Positions 43,226 through 52,031 of a stretch of 64,000 bases of DNA are shown here, one piece after another (the stretch's first letter is position 1; each line of letters opens with the position of its first letter). The notes beneath the pieces are model-generated. The model worked only from the letters and a program-made list of their open reading frames with translations, did no database searches and was not told the DNA's origin. A program made the position numbers and the translations under genes. Source of the DNA: Heliorestis acidaminivorans (GTDB lineage: Bacteria > Bacillota > Desulfitobacteriia > Heliobacteriales > Heliobacteriaceae); contig NZ_WBXO01000006.1 of NCBI RefSeq assembly GCF_008933955.1, positions 101,019 to 165,018 of the forward strand, written 5' to 3'.

Positions 43226-44176
43226 TTAGTAGCCTCTTTCCAGATCAATTACATTAAGTGGCAAAGGCTTCTCTTCGATAAATGCTTTCAAGTTAGTTTC
43301 GAATACTTCCATGGCTCTTTCCATGTAGCGAGGTGAACGACCAGCTACATGAGGCGTAATCAACACATTGTGCATCTTCCAGAGAGGGTTGTTTTCAGAA
43401 AGAGGTTCTTTCTCAAAAACATCCAAAGCGGCACCGGCAATGCGGCCTTCCTCTAAGAACTGGATCAAGACTTTTTGATCAACAACTTTGCCACGAGCAA
43501 CGTTTATGAAAATGGCAGACTTTTTCATAGCATCGAGCTCAGCTTCCCCAATTAAATTCTCCGTTTTCTCTACGAGAGGCACTGTGACAACTACAAAATC
43601 AGCTTCTGACAAAGCTCTGCGCAATTGGTCCGTAGGATAAACTTTATGAACACCTTCTACATCTCGACCGTCTGTATTAACACCAGTGACACGCATACCA
43701 AAAGCTCGGCATCTAGCAGCTATTTCTTGACCTAATGCACCTAAGCCTACAATAGTCACCGTCTGTTCGAATAATTCATCGAATTTGACGTGATATTCCC
43801 ATCTAGAAAGCTCTTGCATGCGAGTAAAGAAAGGTAACTGACGTACAAAAGAAAGCATCACACCGAGGGTATGTTCAGCTACTTGAATTCGATGAATACC
43901 CCGTACATTAGTTAACTGAATTTCTCTTTCTATTAAGGCTTGGAATGGAATATTTTCTAATCCTGCACTCATGGAATGAATCCAGCGCAGTTTCTCTGCT
44001 CTTTTGAGTAACTGAGGCGTAAGTCCTTCACCATAAGTAACTAAAACATCAGCTCTCGGTAAGTATTCTAGAGCTTCCCCTGTAGTGCGACAAATACGCC
44101 AATGTATACCTGGATAGGCATCTTCTAAACGATCTAGATAAACTTCTTTGATTGCCATCGTCGTCAATACTTTCAT
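43226..44176 (-). CDS. D-2-hydroxyacid dehydrogenase
   Basis: A 316-residue NAD-dependent enzyme of the D-isomer 2-hydroxyacid family. NAD motif 'TVIVGLGALGQEIAARCRAFGMRVTGVN'-type Rossmann (reads TVTIVGLGALGQEIA), catalytic Arg in 'FINVARGKVVDQ', Glu in 'FEKEPLSENNPLW' and His in 'ITPHVAGRSPRY'. The group is close to the GhrA/phosphonate-type D-3-phosphoglycerate dehydrogenase-like reductases. Substrate (glyoxylate, hydroxypyruvate or other) is open. Overlaps the nth stop by 4 nt, so cotranscribed. Confidence 0.88.
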   Translation of the reverse strand: MKVLTTMAIKEVYLDRLEDAYPGIHWRICRTTGEALEYLPRADVLVTYGEGLTPQLLKRAEKLRWIHSMSAGLENIPFQALIEREIQLTNVRGIHRIQVAEHTLGVMLSFVRQLPFFTRMQELSRWEYHVKFDELFEQTVTIVGLGALGQEIAARCRAFGMRVTGVNTDGRDVEGVHKVYPTDQLRRALSEADFVVVTVPLVEKTENLIGEAELDAMKKSAIFINVARGKVVDQKVLIQFLEEGRIAGAALDVFEKEPLSENNPLWKMHNVLITPHVAGRSPRYMERAMEVFETNLKAFIEEKPLPLNVIDLERGY

Positions 44177-44826
44177 GGCCCAGTCCCCCTTACTTCAAGC
44201 TGTTCGTTACTGTACAATTGACAATACAGTGCTAGTTGACAACGCTCACAATCAGCCTTGCGAGCATGACAAACTTGTCTACCGTGGTAAATAAGACAGT
44301 GATGAAGTTGTGACCAGAGCTCTTCTGGTACTTTTTCCATCAGCCTCTGTTCTGTTTTCCAAACGTCTTTACTATCAGATAAGCCTAGTCGATTGGAAAC
44401 ACGTAATACATGAGTGTCTACTGCAATAGCCGGTATGTTGAAAGCATTGCTGAGCACAACATTGGCCGTTTTTCTTCCTACTCCAGGTAGAGCTTCTAAT
44501 TCTGTTCTTACAGAAGGTACAACGCCACCATACTTTTCTACTAATATTCTACAGGTTGCTAAGATATGGCGCGCTTTGTTTTTATAGAGACCAATCGTTC
44601 GTATTTCTTTTTCCACTTCTGACTGGGATAATGGAAGAAAATCTGCAGGCGTCGGGTAACGTGCAAAAAGATCAGGTGTGATCTGATTGACAGACTTATC
44701 AGTCGCCTGGGCGGCTAAAATAGTAGCAATGAGCAGTTCAAAAGGATTTTTGTAGTGTAAAGCACAACAAGCATCTGGATACATCTCTATAAGAGTTGAT
44801 ACAATGAGACTATCTCTGTCCAGAAT
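44173..44826 (-). CDS. nth: Endonuclease III (apparent ATT start)
   Basis: Base-excision DNA glycosylase/AP lyase. 'AIAVDTHVLRVSNRLGL' holds the catalytic Asp and 'ALPGVGRKTANVVL' the helix-hairpin-helix with the Lys; the C-terminal iron-sulfur cluster is 'CHARKADCERCQLALYC'. The first ATG (44784) starts at MYPDACCALHYKNPFELLIAT, which lacks the usual first helix and has no ribosome site. The frame continues upstream through LDRDSLIVSTLIE to ATT 44826, preceded by CAGGAG at 6 nt, and gives a family-like N-terminus. CTG at 44823 is an alternative. Start is inferred. Confidence 0.85.
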   Translation of the reverse strand: MLDRDSLIVSTLIEMYPDACCALHYKNPFELLIATILAAQATDKSVNQITPDLFARYPTPADFLPLSQSEVEKEIRTIGLYKNKARHILATCRILVEKYGGVVPSVRTELEALPGVGRKTANVVLSNAFNIPAIAVDTHVLRVSNRLGLSDSKDVWKTEQRLMEKVPEELWSQLHHCLIYHGRQVCHARKADCERCQLALYCQLYSNEQLEVRGTGP

Positions 44827-44918
44827 GGTCCACTCCTGTTCTTTTTCACCGCCTTAATAACCTGTCAGTATTAAAGTTTACCACAATCATGGAACTATAG
44901 AAAGGAGACTTTATCTAA

Positions 44919-45179
44919 ATGATACCAAAAGAACTTATTGAAAGAATCAACGAATTGTCGCGCAAGAATCGCTCTGAAGGATTAACAGAGGAGGAACAGC
45001 TAGAACGTGATAACTTACGTCGTCAATATGTAGAAGCCATGAGAACGCGCTTCAAAGATGTTCTCGACAACGTAAAAGTTGTTTCTCCTGAAGACGTTTC
45101 TACATCTACAGCACAAGTAAATGGCCTTGCTGATAAGCAAAGTTGCTCCTGTGGATGTGGCGAGAAAAAGCTTCATTAA
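44919..45179 (+). CDS. DUF896 family protein with Cys-rich tail
   Basis: An 86-residue DUF896/YnzC-type protein: 'INELSRKNRSEGLTEEEQLERDNLRRQYVEAMRTRF' is the helical family core. The C-terminal tail 'CSCGCGEKK' is an extra, metal-binding-looking motif. ATG follows AGAAAGGAG. Function unknown; YnzC is in SOS operons in Bacillus, but no SOS genes are adjacent here. Confidence 0.85.
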   Translation: MIPKELIERINELSRKNRSEGLTEEEQLERDNLRRQYVEAMRTRFKDVLDNVKVVSPEDVSTSTAQVNGLADKQSCSCGCGEKKLH

Positions 45180-45227
45180 ACCTTTTTCAGTAGATGAGTA
45201 GCAATTACTGGCAAAAGGTAGACGTAA

Positions 45228-45258
45228 CATAGGCGCAGGTTTTTTTCCTGCGCCTATG
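45228..45258. terminator. 12-bp hairpin with a seven-T loop
   Basis: CATAGGCGCAGG-TTTTTTT-CCTGCGCCTATG. It lies between convergent genes. The T-run is in the loop and not after the stem, so it is an odd terminator; a second short G/C stretch then GGCCTTTTTT follows. Confidence 0.5.
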
Positions 45259-45275
45259 GAAAGACAGGGCCTTTT

Positions 45276-45521
45276 TTAATGAAGTCCTTGTTTTCCGTAA
45301 CGCAAAAGAACATCAGCTAACACTTTTTTCTCATCTTCTGTGCTTATATCCCATAGCTCTTTCATTAGTTTTTCTTCAGGCTTATTAGCTGAAAAAAAGT
45401 GAACTGCAATATCAGCTAAGTTAACAATGCCTTCTTTCATGACATCGTCAGAAATGCCATGATTTTTCCCTTCTGCAATGCGAGATGCTAGCCGTTCTTT
45501 GAAACCTTCAATATCTACCAT
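45276..45521 (-). CDS. DUF3243 family protein
   Basis: An 81-residue acidic helical protein. 'FKERLASRIAEGKNHGISDDVMKEGIVNLADIAVHFFSANKPEEKLMKELWDISTEDEKKVLADVLLRYG' matches the DUF3243 (YmfJ) pattern. ATG at 45521 follows AGAGGTGGAG. Function unknown. Confidence 0.85.
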   Translation of the reverse strand: MVDIEGFKERLASRIAEGKNHGISDDVMKEGIVNLADIAVHFFSANKPEEKLMKELWDISTEDEKKVLADVLLRYGKQGLH

Positions 45522-45626
45522 TTTTACTCCACCTCTTATGATTGAACTTTTTCCCTTATTAGAATTTTCCCCAGGACCATAAGAGCATACACCAATTTAC
45601 TTATTATTTTTGTTGTTCCGAACAAA

Positions 45627-45664
45627 AAGAGTCGAAGTCCTAGGACGACGACTCTTTTTTGTCA
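45627..45664. terminator. Terminator after the rubredoxin-like gene
   Basis: AAAAAGAGTCG, loop AAGTCCTAGGACGA, CGACTCTTTTTT. Bidirectional; it ends the minus-strand gene at 45678. Confidence 0.8.
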
Positions 45665-45677
45665 TATCTAGAGCTTT

Positions 45678-46007
45678 TTAGCCCCATTTTCCTTTACTCA
45701 TGTGACCTTGAATTTCTGCCTTAATAGACTGTCTATACTCTATGGCAGAATTCTTGATCGCATCGAAGACTTTATTACAGCCAGGATCCAAATCTTCTTC
45801 ACGACCTTCTTCAGCTAGTGCAATCACATTTTCAAGAACAGCTAGCATTTGTACATGAATATCATTGGTAACTCGAGATTTTTCAACTAGATTGGCCGCC
45901 TCTTCTGTAAGCTGGCTAAATTTTTCTTGAGGTGCGCCGCATTTGGGACAGTTAACTGGAGCGGCAGAGCCTTCGTGAATATATCCACAGACACCACATT
46001 TGAACAT
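45678..46007 (-). CDS. Rubredoxin-like zinc/iron domain protein
   Basis: A 109-residue protein with a short rubredoxin-like knuckle pair, Cys4-x2-Cys7 and Cys20-x2-Cys23 ('CGVCGYIHEG...CPKCGAP'), as in the C-terminal domain of rubrerythrin. The rest is helical (about 30-108) with several Glu residues but lacks the two ExxH motifs of rubrerythrin di-iron sites; 'TNDIHVQMLAVLENVIALAEEG' has only one His. A redox or metal role is inferred. Confidence 0.8.
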   Translation of the reverse strand: MFKCGVCGYIHEGSAAPVNCPKCGAPQEKFSQLTEEAANLVEKSRVTNDIHVQMLAVLENVIALAEEGREEDLDPGCNKVFDAIKNSAIEYRQSIKAEIQGHMSKGKWG

Positions 46008-46117
46008 TAAGAAGATACGCCACCTTTCTCTATTAGTTAATGGGAAGTTTTTCCCATCTCCCCATTTTTATTCGACAAAGAGAAAGATCTTCCTGCTACA
46101 GTATGTACTAATTTACT

Positions 46118-46912
46118 CTAACAACAATCTTTTTCAAGTTCTTTTTCTACTGTTGTAACTGGACGTTCTTCTTTGAGCAATCGTATGACACCGAAGACAA
46201 AGCGAAGTTCTTCTTCTCTTAAATCATAAATCATACGTAAAACTTCTTGAACTTTAGGCTCTTTCAGTAACTGAATTAAGTCATCGCCAATGAGAGGAAG
46301 CAATGTTTCTAGAGAAGGTTGAGGAACAAGAAAATAGCAAGGTGTTACCCCTAGTACTTCTGAGACTCTTTCTATTGTACGTAAAGATGGCTGAACCTTA
46401 CTTTGCTCTAGTTGGCCAATTAAGCCAGGAGAAACACCAGCTTTTTCTGCTAACTCTGCTTGCGTTAACCCTGATTGTTCTCGTACTGTTCTTAAGCGAG
46501 TAGCAATCATAGATAGAGTACTAAAAAGCTGGGATACTGTAATATCTAATTCATCAGCAATAGCTCGTAATAAGTCTATGTTTGGTTTCGTTTCACCTTT
46601 TTCTATTTCTATAAGCTGACTTTCTTCAAGGCCGACAGCAGTAGCTAGATCAGCTAATGAGCGATTTTTCTTTTCACGAATCATACGAATTCTTTGTCCT
46701 AGACCAATTTCACTTTCTGTTATTGGCTTCATTACTTCTTCTCTTGGTACACCAAGGGCTGATGCAATCTTTATAACTGTTTTAGAAGCTCCTTCTTTTG
46801 TGCCTCTCTCAATTTCACTAAGATAAGATACAGAAACACCAGACATGCGCGATAATTCTTGAAGAGACAAGCCTTTTTCTTCTCTTTTTAAACGAATCCA
46901 AGATAGAGACAT
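46118..46912 (-). CDS. Regulator with three tandem Cro/C1-type HTH domains
   Basis: A 264-residue DNA-binding protein. Three XRE helix-turn-helix domains follow each other: about 4-62 ('LSLQELSRMSGVSVSYLSEIERG'), 68-130 ('RSLADLATAVGLEESQLIEIEKG') and 134-198 ('LTQAELAEKAGVSPGLIGQLEQS'). A C-terminal helix ends in 'EKDCC'. Two- or one-HTH members are usual, so the triple layout is rare. It stands alone before a 200-nt gap. Targets unknown; SinR-type pairing or a phase regulator is possible. Confidence 0.88.
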   Translation of the reverse strand: MSLSWIRLKREEKGLSLQELSRMSGVSVSYLSEIERGTKEGASKTVIKIASALGVPREEVMKPITESEIGLGQRIRMIREKKNRSLADLATAVGLEESQLIEIEKGETKPNIDLLRAIADELDITVSQLFSTLSMIATRLRTVREQSGLTQAELAEKAGVSPGLIGQLEQSKVQPSLRTIERVSEVLGVTPCYFLVPQPSLETLLPLIGDDLIQLLKEPKVQEVLRMIYDLREEELRFVFGVIRLLKEERPVTTVEKELEKDCC

Positions 46913-47042
46913 TTAATGATAACCTCCTCTAATCACTATAAACAAATAAAAACTATTGCAAATTTAACAGGAAAATATTGCTTTATACACTTAAGGTATC
47001 TTATTTGTCTAGAATTTTCAATTGAAAATTGTCGAAAAACAA

Positions 47043-47108
47043 AAAAATACCCCTAGCAGTTAGCTAAGGGTAGATCGAGCAATCCCTTTTTATTTAAGGG
47101 ATTGCTCA
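47043..47108 (-). terminator. Two consecutive hairpins ending the propeller lipoprotein gene
   Basis: Minus strand, GAGCAATCCC...GGGATTGCTC then ACCCTTAGCTAACTGCTAGGGGTATTTTTTT. The second, with its T-run, is the terminator. The remaining part of the 203-nt gap shows no gene. Confidence 0.75.
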
Positions 47109-47115
47109 TTTACTT

Positions 47116-48846
47116 CTAAGGGATAGTTAATTCACTTCGATAATCTAATTTATCTATACCAAAAACTTGCAACTTACTCTCTGAGAGCAGGTATAAATTG
47201 TCACCTTCTTCAAAAATTCCAAAAACTGCTTCATCTTTTTTCTCCCTACTTTGTGGAATTTTACCCCAATGTTTTAAGCCCTTTTCTTCATCATACCGAT
47301 AGAGGTAGACACCTTGAAAAAATTTTTCATCTTCTATGCCTTCTATCTGGCGAATAGTCACAGGAAAAGCAATAATCTCATTATCTTTACTAAAAAAAAG
47401 TGGCCGACTATCACGAAAAATAGTTGTATCACTGCCATACTGTCCTATAATCTCTAGAAACTTTTCCACTGGTTTAGCCTTATCAGTTAAGTCAAGAGCA
47501 CTAAATCGTATCCCTTTTTCTCTACCAAAACCAAGCAAGATGTGGTCACCATAAGGATGCAGATAATTACTATAACTAGAGATAGGGAGCTTAGCTGAAA
47601 GAGTTGGTTGCTCAGGATAAAGACCATCAATTACATAGAAGGTCGCTTGCTCTTGAAATGTAACTAGATAAGCAAAGTGACTAGAGAAGGCAACAGCGGC
47701 AAGTTGTTCTTCTGGTGCTAATTCTTCTACTTTTCCTAAGATAGACAAGGTTTCATCAAGAATATAAAATTGTTGTTTGGCACCTTTTTCACCTGTAGCC
47801 CAAGGGTTTCCTTTCGTGGTTACAATCCATAAATTCCCTTCTTTTTCTACCATAGCAAATCGATTAAGCAAAGTACCTGGTACGTTACCTTGACCTTTGA
47901 AAACCATCTTATTATCTTTTATTGCAAATTTAAAAATAGAAGTATACTCTTCAAAGTTAGCTGGTTCTATGGAGCCTACTTTCTCCTGTTCCGGTGCTAG
48001 AATCAAAGGTGCTTTCGGTGTGTACTGTGTAACAGCTACATAGAGGCTATCTTCGGAAGCATAAACGTACTCTCCAGCTCCTAGATAAGATGCTATTTCT
48101 GCTTTTTGTTCATGCTGAACTATGGAAAATGATGCTACCGTCAAGTATTCTGGCTCAACAAAATAGGGGAAGTAATGGATTTCTGGATCATCTATTACAC
48201 CAGGGTTATCTGCCATAGCGCTATCTACAAAAGAGTAGGTAGCTTTTTTTTCACCCTCGGAAGCGCGATAGCCACTGCTACTACGATTAGCGAAGAGATA
48301 GATTTTATCTCCTATACGACGAGAGCTAATGTAGCGACCATCTACCATTACTTCTCGCTTAACTTCTATCTCCCCCGATTCAGCTATGTCAAAGATCAAT
48401 GCCTTTACAGTAGCAGGTCCATAGTAGGAATCGGCTTGATATACTGCCCTTTCTTTTTCTACTGTACCTACCAAGACTAGTTGTCTGTCTTTCAGGTATA
48501 GTTCTAAAGGGTAAAAGTTATCTTCCATCTCTTGGCAATAGACAATTTTCATCTCTTCTAATGGATAGGTCTGAACAATGATGAGTTGACCTCTTTTTAA
48601 CATATATAGATAAGGCCCCTCTTCTTGAAAGAGGTCACCTTCTTCTACAACCTTTAAGGTCCTCTGAGATATATCTAGTTGATGTTCTTGCCTTGCTTCT
48701 TCCTGCGGTAAGCTAAGAGCTGGTAGATCTGGCTTATAGACTTTTTGTCCCTCTTCTTCTGCTCCACAGGCAGTAATCAAAAGGATTGTGAGGAGTGAGT
48801 AAAGGACTAGGGTACTCTTCTTCCATCCCCTTAAAAGCTTTTTCAC
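47116..48846 (-). CDS. Secreted beta-propeller lipoprotein
   Basis: A 576-residue lipoprotein: signal helix with lipobox 'LLITAC' (Cys27), then a large beta-rich domain. Blocks such as 'VEEGDLFQEEGPYLYMLKRGQLIIVQTYPLEEM', 'GRYISSRRIGDKIYLFANR', 'HPYGDHILLGFGREKG' and 'ALDLTDKAKPVEKFLEI' match the 'secreted beta-propeller C-terminal domain' family. Extracellular on the membrane surface. No catalytic motif seen. Divergent from the LysM-CAP gene. Confidence 0.8.
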   Translation of the reverse strand: MKKLLRGWKKSTLVLYSLLTILLITACGAEEEGQKVYKPDLPALSLPQEEARQEHQLDISQRTLKVVEEGDLFQEEGPYLYMLKRGQLIIVQTYPLEEMKIVYCQEMEDNFYPLELYLKDRQLVLVGTVEKERAVYQADSYYGPATVKALIFDIAESGEIEVKREVMVDGRYISSRRIGDKIYLFANRSSSGYRASEGEKKATYSFVDSAMADNPGVIDDPEIHYFPYFVEPEYLTVASFSIVQHEQKAEIASYLGAGEYVYASEDSLYVAVTQYTPKAPLILAPEQEKVGSIEPANFEEYTSIFKFAIKDNKMVFKGQGNVPGTLLNRFAMVEKEGNLWIVTTKGNPWATGEKGAKQQFYILDETLSILGKVEELAPEEQLAAVAFSSHFAYLVTFQEQATFYVIDGLYPEQPTLSAKLPISSYSNYLHPYGDHILLGFGREKGIRFSALDLTDKAKPVEKFLEIIGQYGSDTTIFRDSRPLFFSKDNEIIAFPVTIRQIEGIEDEKFFQGVYLYRYDEEKGLKHWGKIPQSREKKDEAVFGIFEEGDNLYLLSESKLQVFGIDKLDYRSELTIP

Positions 48847-49013
48847 AACCTTCTCTCCTTACAGCGTAGTTATTGAGATTAATTGTTCCAACTCATTATT
48901 TGGAAATAAAAAACACTTCTTTGACGGTATAAATTACACTATCACTATTCGAATGGTTATAAAGATGGCCAAAGCATCCACAAAACTATTCTTTACAAAG
49001 GAGAGAAAAAAGT

Positions 49014-49817
49014 ATGAAGAAAAAATTGCTATATCCATTAAGCGTCGGCATTATTGCTAGTTTGCTTTTATTACCAAGCATTACAAGTGCTTCTCAAAGT
49101 ATCTACCACGTAAAATCAGGTGATTCACTCTGGAGAATCGCAACAGCTCATTCCATGTCAGTGCAAGAACTCATGCGAGTCAATAACTTGACGAGCACCA
49201 TGATCATTCCTGGTCAAGCACTACGCATTGAAAATGCTCGCTATACTGTACAACCTGGTGACAGCATGTTTCGTATCGCACAGAAACTAGGACTTAATCT
49301 ACATAATTTCGTTCTAGCCAACCCTGGTATTAATCCTGATCGTATTTATGTTGGACAAGTTCTCAATCTACCTAGCCAAGCGCCAGCGCCAGCACCTGCT
49401 CCTGCTCCTGCTCCTGCTCCTACTCCTGCTCCACAACAACCAGCACAAAATAGTTTTGCACAGCAAGTAGCTGACCTTGTTAACGCAGAACGTGCCAAAG
49501 CTGGCCTTCAACCTATGCGCTTTGACAGTGCTTTAAGCAACGTAGCTCATATTAAGGCCAAAGACATGATTGACAACAACTACTTCTCTCATACTTCACC
49601 TACCCATGGTTCCCCTTTTGATATGATGAGAAGCTACGGTATTCAGTATCGCACGGCCGGTGAAAACATTGCTCGCGGTCAAAGAACACCTCAAGAAGTT
49701 ATGAATGCTTGGATGAATAGTCCCGGCCATAGAGCCAATATCTTAAACGCTAACTTCAACACTCTTGGTGTTGGCTATTATCAAGGTGCCTGGGTTCAAA
49801 TGTTTGTTGGTCGCTAA
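49014..49817 (+). CDS. LysM-CAP domain cell-wall protein (YkwD-like)
   Basis: A 267-residue exported protein: signal peptide (about 1-26), LysM 1 about 30-75, LysM 2 about 77-122, a Pro-Ala repeat linker (about 123-145) and a C-terminal CAP/SCP domain with 'LNVAHIKAKDMIDNNYFSHTSPTHGSPF', 'GENIARGQRTPQEVMNAWMNSPGHRANILN' and a final strand. Such proteins occur at the spore surface (SafA, YkwD). ATG follows AAAGGAG. Codon bias in the Pro-Ala linker is repetitive (CCTGCTCCTGCT). Confidence 0.92.
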   Translation: MKKKLLYPLSVGIIASLLLLPSITSASQSIYHVKSGDSLWRIATAHSMSVQELMRVNNLTSTMIIPGQALRIENARYTVQPGDSMFRIAQKLGLNLHNFVLANPGINPDRIYVGQVLNLPSQAPAPAPAPAPAPAPTPAPQQPAQNSFAQQVADLVNAERAKAGLQPMRFDSALSNVAHIKAKDMIDNNYFSHTSPTHGSPFDMMRSYGIQYRTAGENIARGQRTPQEVMNAWMNSPGHRANILNANFNTLGVGYYQGAWVQMFVGR

Positions 49818-49844
49818 GCTAGAATGAGCATTATTTTCAATCAG

Positions 49845-49878
49845 AAAAAGGCAACTCCTACTAAGGGGTTGCCTTTTT
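49845..49878 (+). terminator. Terminator of the LysM-CAP gene
   Basis: AAAAGGCAAC, loop, GGTTGCCTTTTT: a 9-bp stem then T-run. Confidence 0.8.
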
Positions 49879-50025
49879 CTGCTAGTGAACTAAATGTTAA
49901 GCAACCGGTAATACTAGGTGTGTTGTTAATCTCATGTTTTTACCTGTGATCACTATAGACTACTATTTTAGGTACAAACTAATGAGTTTCAATAGTAGTT
50001 GCAATCAGAATGGGGAGGTTTTTCA

Positions 50026-51375
50026 GTGGGTAATGGTAATAGAGAACAGTGGGCCTCACGATTTGGTTTTATTTTAGCAGCGGCAGGTTCAGCTGTGGGA
50101 CTAGGGAACATCTGGCGCTTTTCTTACGTGGCCGGTGATCAAGGTGGCGCCGCTTTTGTTCTCATCTACTTGATCGCTATTATTCTCATTGGCTATCCTC
50201 TTATGGTTACAGAAATCGCCATTGGTCGCAAAACGCAACAAAGTCCTATTGGAGCATTCAAAAGCTTAGCTCCTGATACACCCTGGTGGCTCACTGGTGC
50301 TCTTGGTGTTCTGGCCGCTTTTGTAATCCTATCTTTTTATTCAGTCGTAGCTGGTTGGTCTCTCGCTTACACTTTCAAAGCTATCGGTGGTTTTGTGCCG
50401 GGGTTAGATTATGAAACTATTTTTGTAGAACATATCACCGATGTGTTTGCTCCTATTTTCTGGCATGCTCTTTTTATGATTCTAACTTTGCTCGTTATTA
50501 CAGCTGGTGTTGTCAAAGGGATTCAGCGATGGGCCAAAATCTTAATGCCTATGCTCTTTGTGATCTTAATCGCACTTGTGCTTCGAGGACTTACTTTAGA
50601 AGGGGCTAGCGCTGGAGTGTCCTTCTACTTGTCACCCGACTTTGGAGAAATAACTGGAGAGACTTTTCTAACTGCCCTTGGGCAGGCCTTCTTTACCTTA
50701 AGCTTAGGTATGGGTGTTTTAATTACCTACGGCAGTTATCTACCCAAGAGAGAAAATGTATCAGATAGCGCCGGTTGGGTAATTGGTATGGATACGATGG
50801 TTGCTCTACTTGCTGGTTTTGCTATCTTTCCAGCCGTTTTTTCGCTAGGCTTCGATCCTGCTGGTGGCGTAGGCTTAGCATTTATCACTTTGCCAGCTGT
50901 CTTTGCAGAGATGCCTTGGGGCGGATTTTTCGGATTTTTGTTCTTCCTTTTGCTTAGTATTGCCGCCCTTACTTCTGCTTTCTCGCTCTTAGAAGTAGTC
51001 GTAGCCTGGCTTATTGATGAAAAAGGCTGGGATCGCATTAAAGCTTCTTTACTAGTCGGATTTATTATCTTCTTACTTGGACTTCCTCCCACCCTCGGTT
51101 ACAGCCTGCTTAGTCATGTAAACATCTTAGGAATGGACATTTTAGACACTTATGACTTCATCAGCGGCAACATCTTACTTCCCCTAGGAGGTTTGCTAAC
51201 AAGCATTTTTGCCGGCTATGTATGGAAAAGCAAAAATGTCATCGCTGAAGCTAACAACCCCAAAGGCAAGATTATTTTTGGCGAATGGTACGGCTATATC
51301 ATTCAATATCTCTTACCATTAGCTATTGGTGCTGTTTTAATTTGGGGGATTGTGGATACCTTTTTCTTATCGTAA
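50026..51375 (+). CDS. Sodium-dependent neurotransmitter-family transporter (NSS)
   Basis: A 449-residue symporter of the LeuT fold with about 11-12 membrane helices. 'FILAAAGSAVGLGNIWRFSYVAGDQGGAAFVLIYL' is the broken helix 1 with Na+-site residues, and 'GQAFFTLSLGMGVLITYGSYLPK' is helix 6. Start is GTG 50026 (MGNGNREQW), 7 nt after GGGGAGG; the longer frame begins at TTG 49999. Amino-acid uptake coupled to Na+ is expected. Single gene with its own terminator. Confidence 0.93.
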   Translation: MGNGNREQWASRFGFILAAAGSAVGLGNIWRFSYVAGDQGGAAFVLIYLIAIILIGYPLMVTEIAIGRKTQQSPIGAFKSLAPDTPWWLTGALGVLAAFVILSFYSVVAGWSLAYTFKAIGGFVPGLDYETIFVEHITDVFAPIFWHALFMILTLLVITAGVVKGIQRWAKILMPMLFVILIALVLRGLTLEGASAGVSFYLSPDFGEITGETFLTALGQAFFTLSLGMGVLITYGSYLPKRENVSDSAGWVIGMDTMVALLAGFAIFPAVFSLGFDPAGGVGLAFITLPAVFAEMPWGGFFGFLFFLLLSIAALTSAFSLLEVVVAWLIDEKGWDRIKASLLVGFIIFLLGLPPTLGYSLLSHVNILGMDILDTYDFISGNILLPLGGLLTSIFAGYVWKSKNVIAEANNPKGKIIFGEWYGYIIQYLLPLAIGAVLIWGIVDTFFLS

Positions 51376-51384
51376 TCAAGAACA

Positions 51385-51426
51385 GAAGGCCTGAGCTTCT
51401 TAAGTGAGAAGTTTCAGGCCTTTATT
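51385..51426. terminator. Terminator between NSS transporter and VTT gene
   Basis: AAGGCCTGAGCTTCT-TAAGTG-AGAAGTTTCAGGCCTTTATT; 15-bp imperfect stem. Bidirectional between convergent genes. Confidence 0.75.
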
Positions 51427-51448
51427 AGTTACAGTACCTTTCATAAAC

Positions 51449-52030
51449 TTAAAACCAGTATTTATTCACATAGTCAATCAGAAAAGTAGCACCACTCCCT
51501 AGAGCGGCCATAAAAATTGCTATAGGAAAAATAGCGACAGCAGAAGTCCAGAGATAACGACCAAAAGGCACTTTCCACATAGGTGCTACGTATTTCACAA
51601 TATCACTACCTACAAAAGGAATAAAACGCACACCAATCAGAAAAAGTGGTGATGATACTGGTATGTTACGTATAAAAGGAGGTAGCTTTTTCATATAACG
51701 AGACAAATTTGCTTCCTCTGCACCCTGATAAATGAGCCAATAACCTACAATAGAACCTGTCAAAGAGCCAATCCAATTAACGAGCGAACCTAAATATATG
51801 CCGTAAATGAAACCATTAGCTAGTGCTACAGGCTCTGAACCCATGGGAGAAACACTTAATATGATGTGTAAAGGAATAGTAAAAAAAAGAGCAATTTTTT
51901 CATTTTCTCGAATTTCTTCTAAGAAAGCTACTAGATCAAGACCCAGATAAGTCAACAGAAAAGGAAAAAGCATCAGGACAATCAGAATAGAAAGAGCACG
52001 GTATTGACGTAAAGACTTCATATGTGCCAC
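51449..52030 (-). CDS. VTT/TVP38 (DedA-like) membrane protein
   Basis: A 193-residue membrane protein with about five hydrophobic segments. 'SPMGSEPVALANGFIYGIYLGSLVNWIGSLTGSIVGYWLIY' and 'RFIPFVGSDIVKYVAPMWKVPFGRYLWTSAVAIFPIAIFMAALG' are typical of the SNARE-associated/VTT group. Such proteins may act as lipid scramblases. It starts 2 nt after the stop of the TIM-barrel gene, so they form an operon. Confidence 0.88.
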   Translation of the reverse strand: MAHMKSLRQYRALSILIVLMLFPFLLTYLGLDLVAFLEEIRENEKIALFFTIPLHIILSVSPMGSEPVALANGFIYGIYLGSLVNWIGSLTGSIVGYWLIYQGAEEANLSRYMKKLPPFIRNIPVSSPLFLIGVRFIPFVGSDIVKYVAPMWKVPFGRYLWTSAVAIFPIAIFMAALGSGATFLIDYVNKYWF

Positions 52031-52031
52031 C

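Noticed and set aside
48847..49013. Riboswitch in the divergent gap before the LysM-CAP gene
   Set aside because: AT-rich without a stable stem or terminator; only possible weak promoter boxes were seen.
49380..49430. Short CCTGCTCCTGCT tandem array as a CRISPR-like or regulatory repeat
   Set aside because: It is in frame and encodes the Pro-Ala linker of the LysM-CAP protein.
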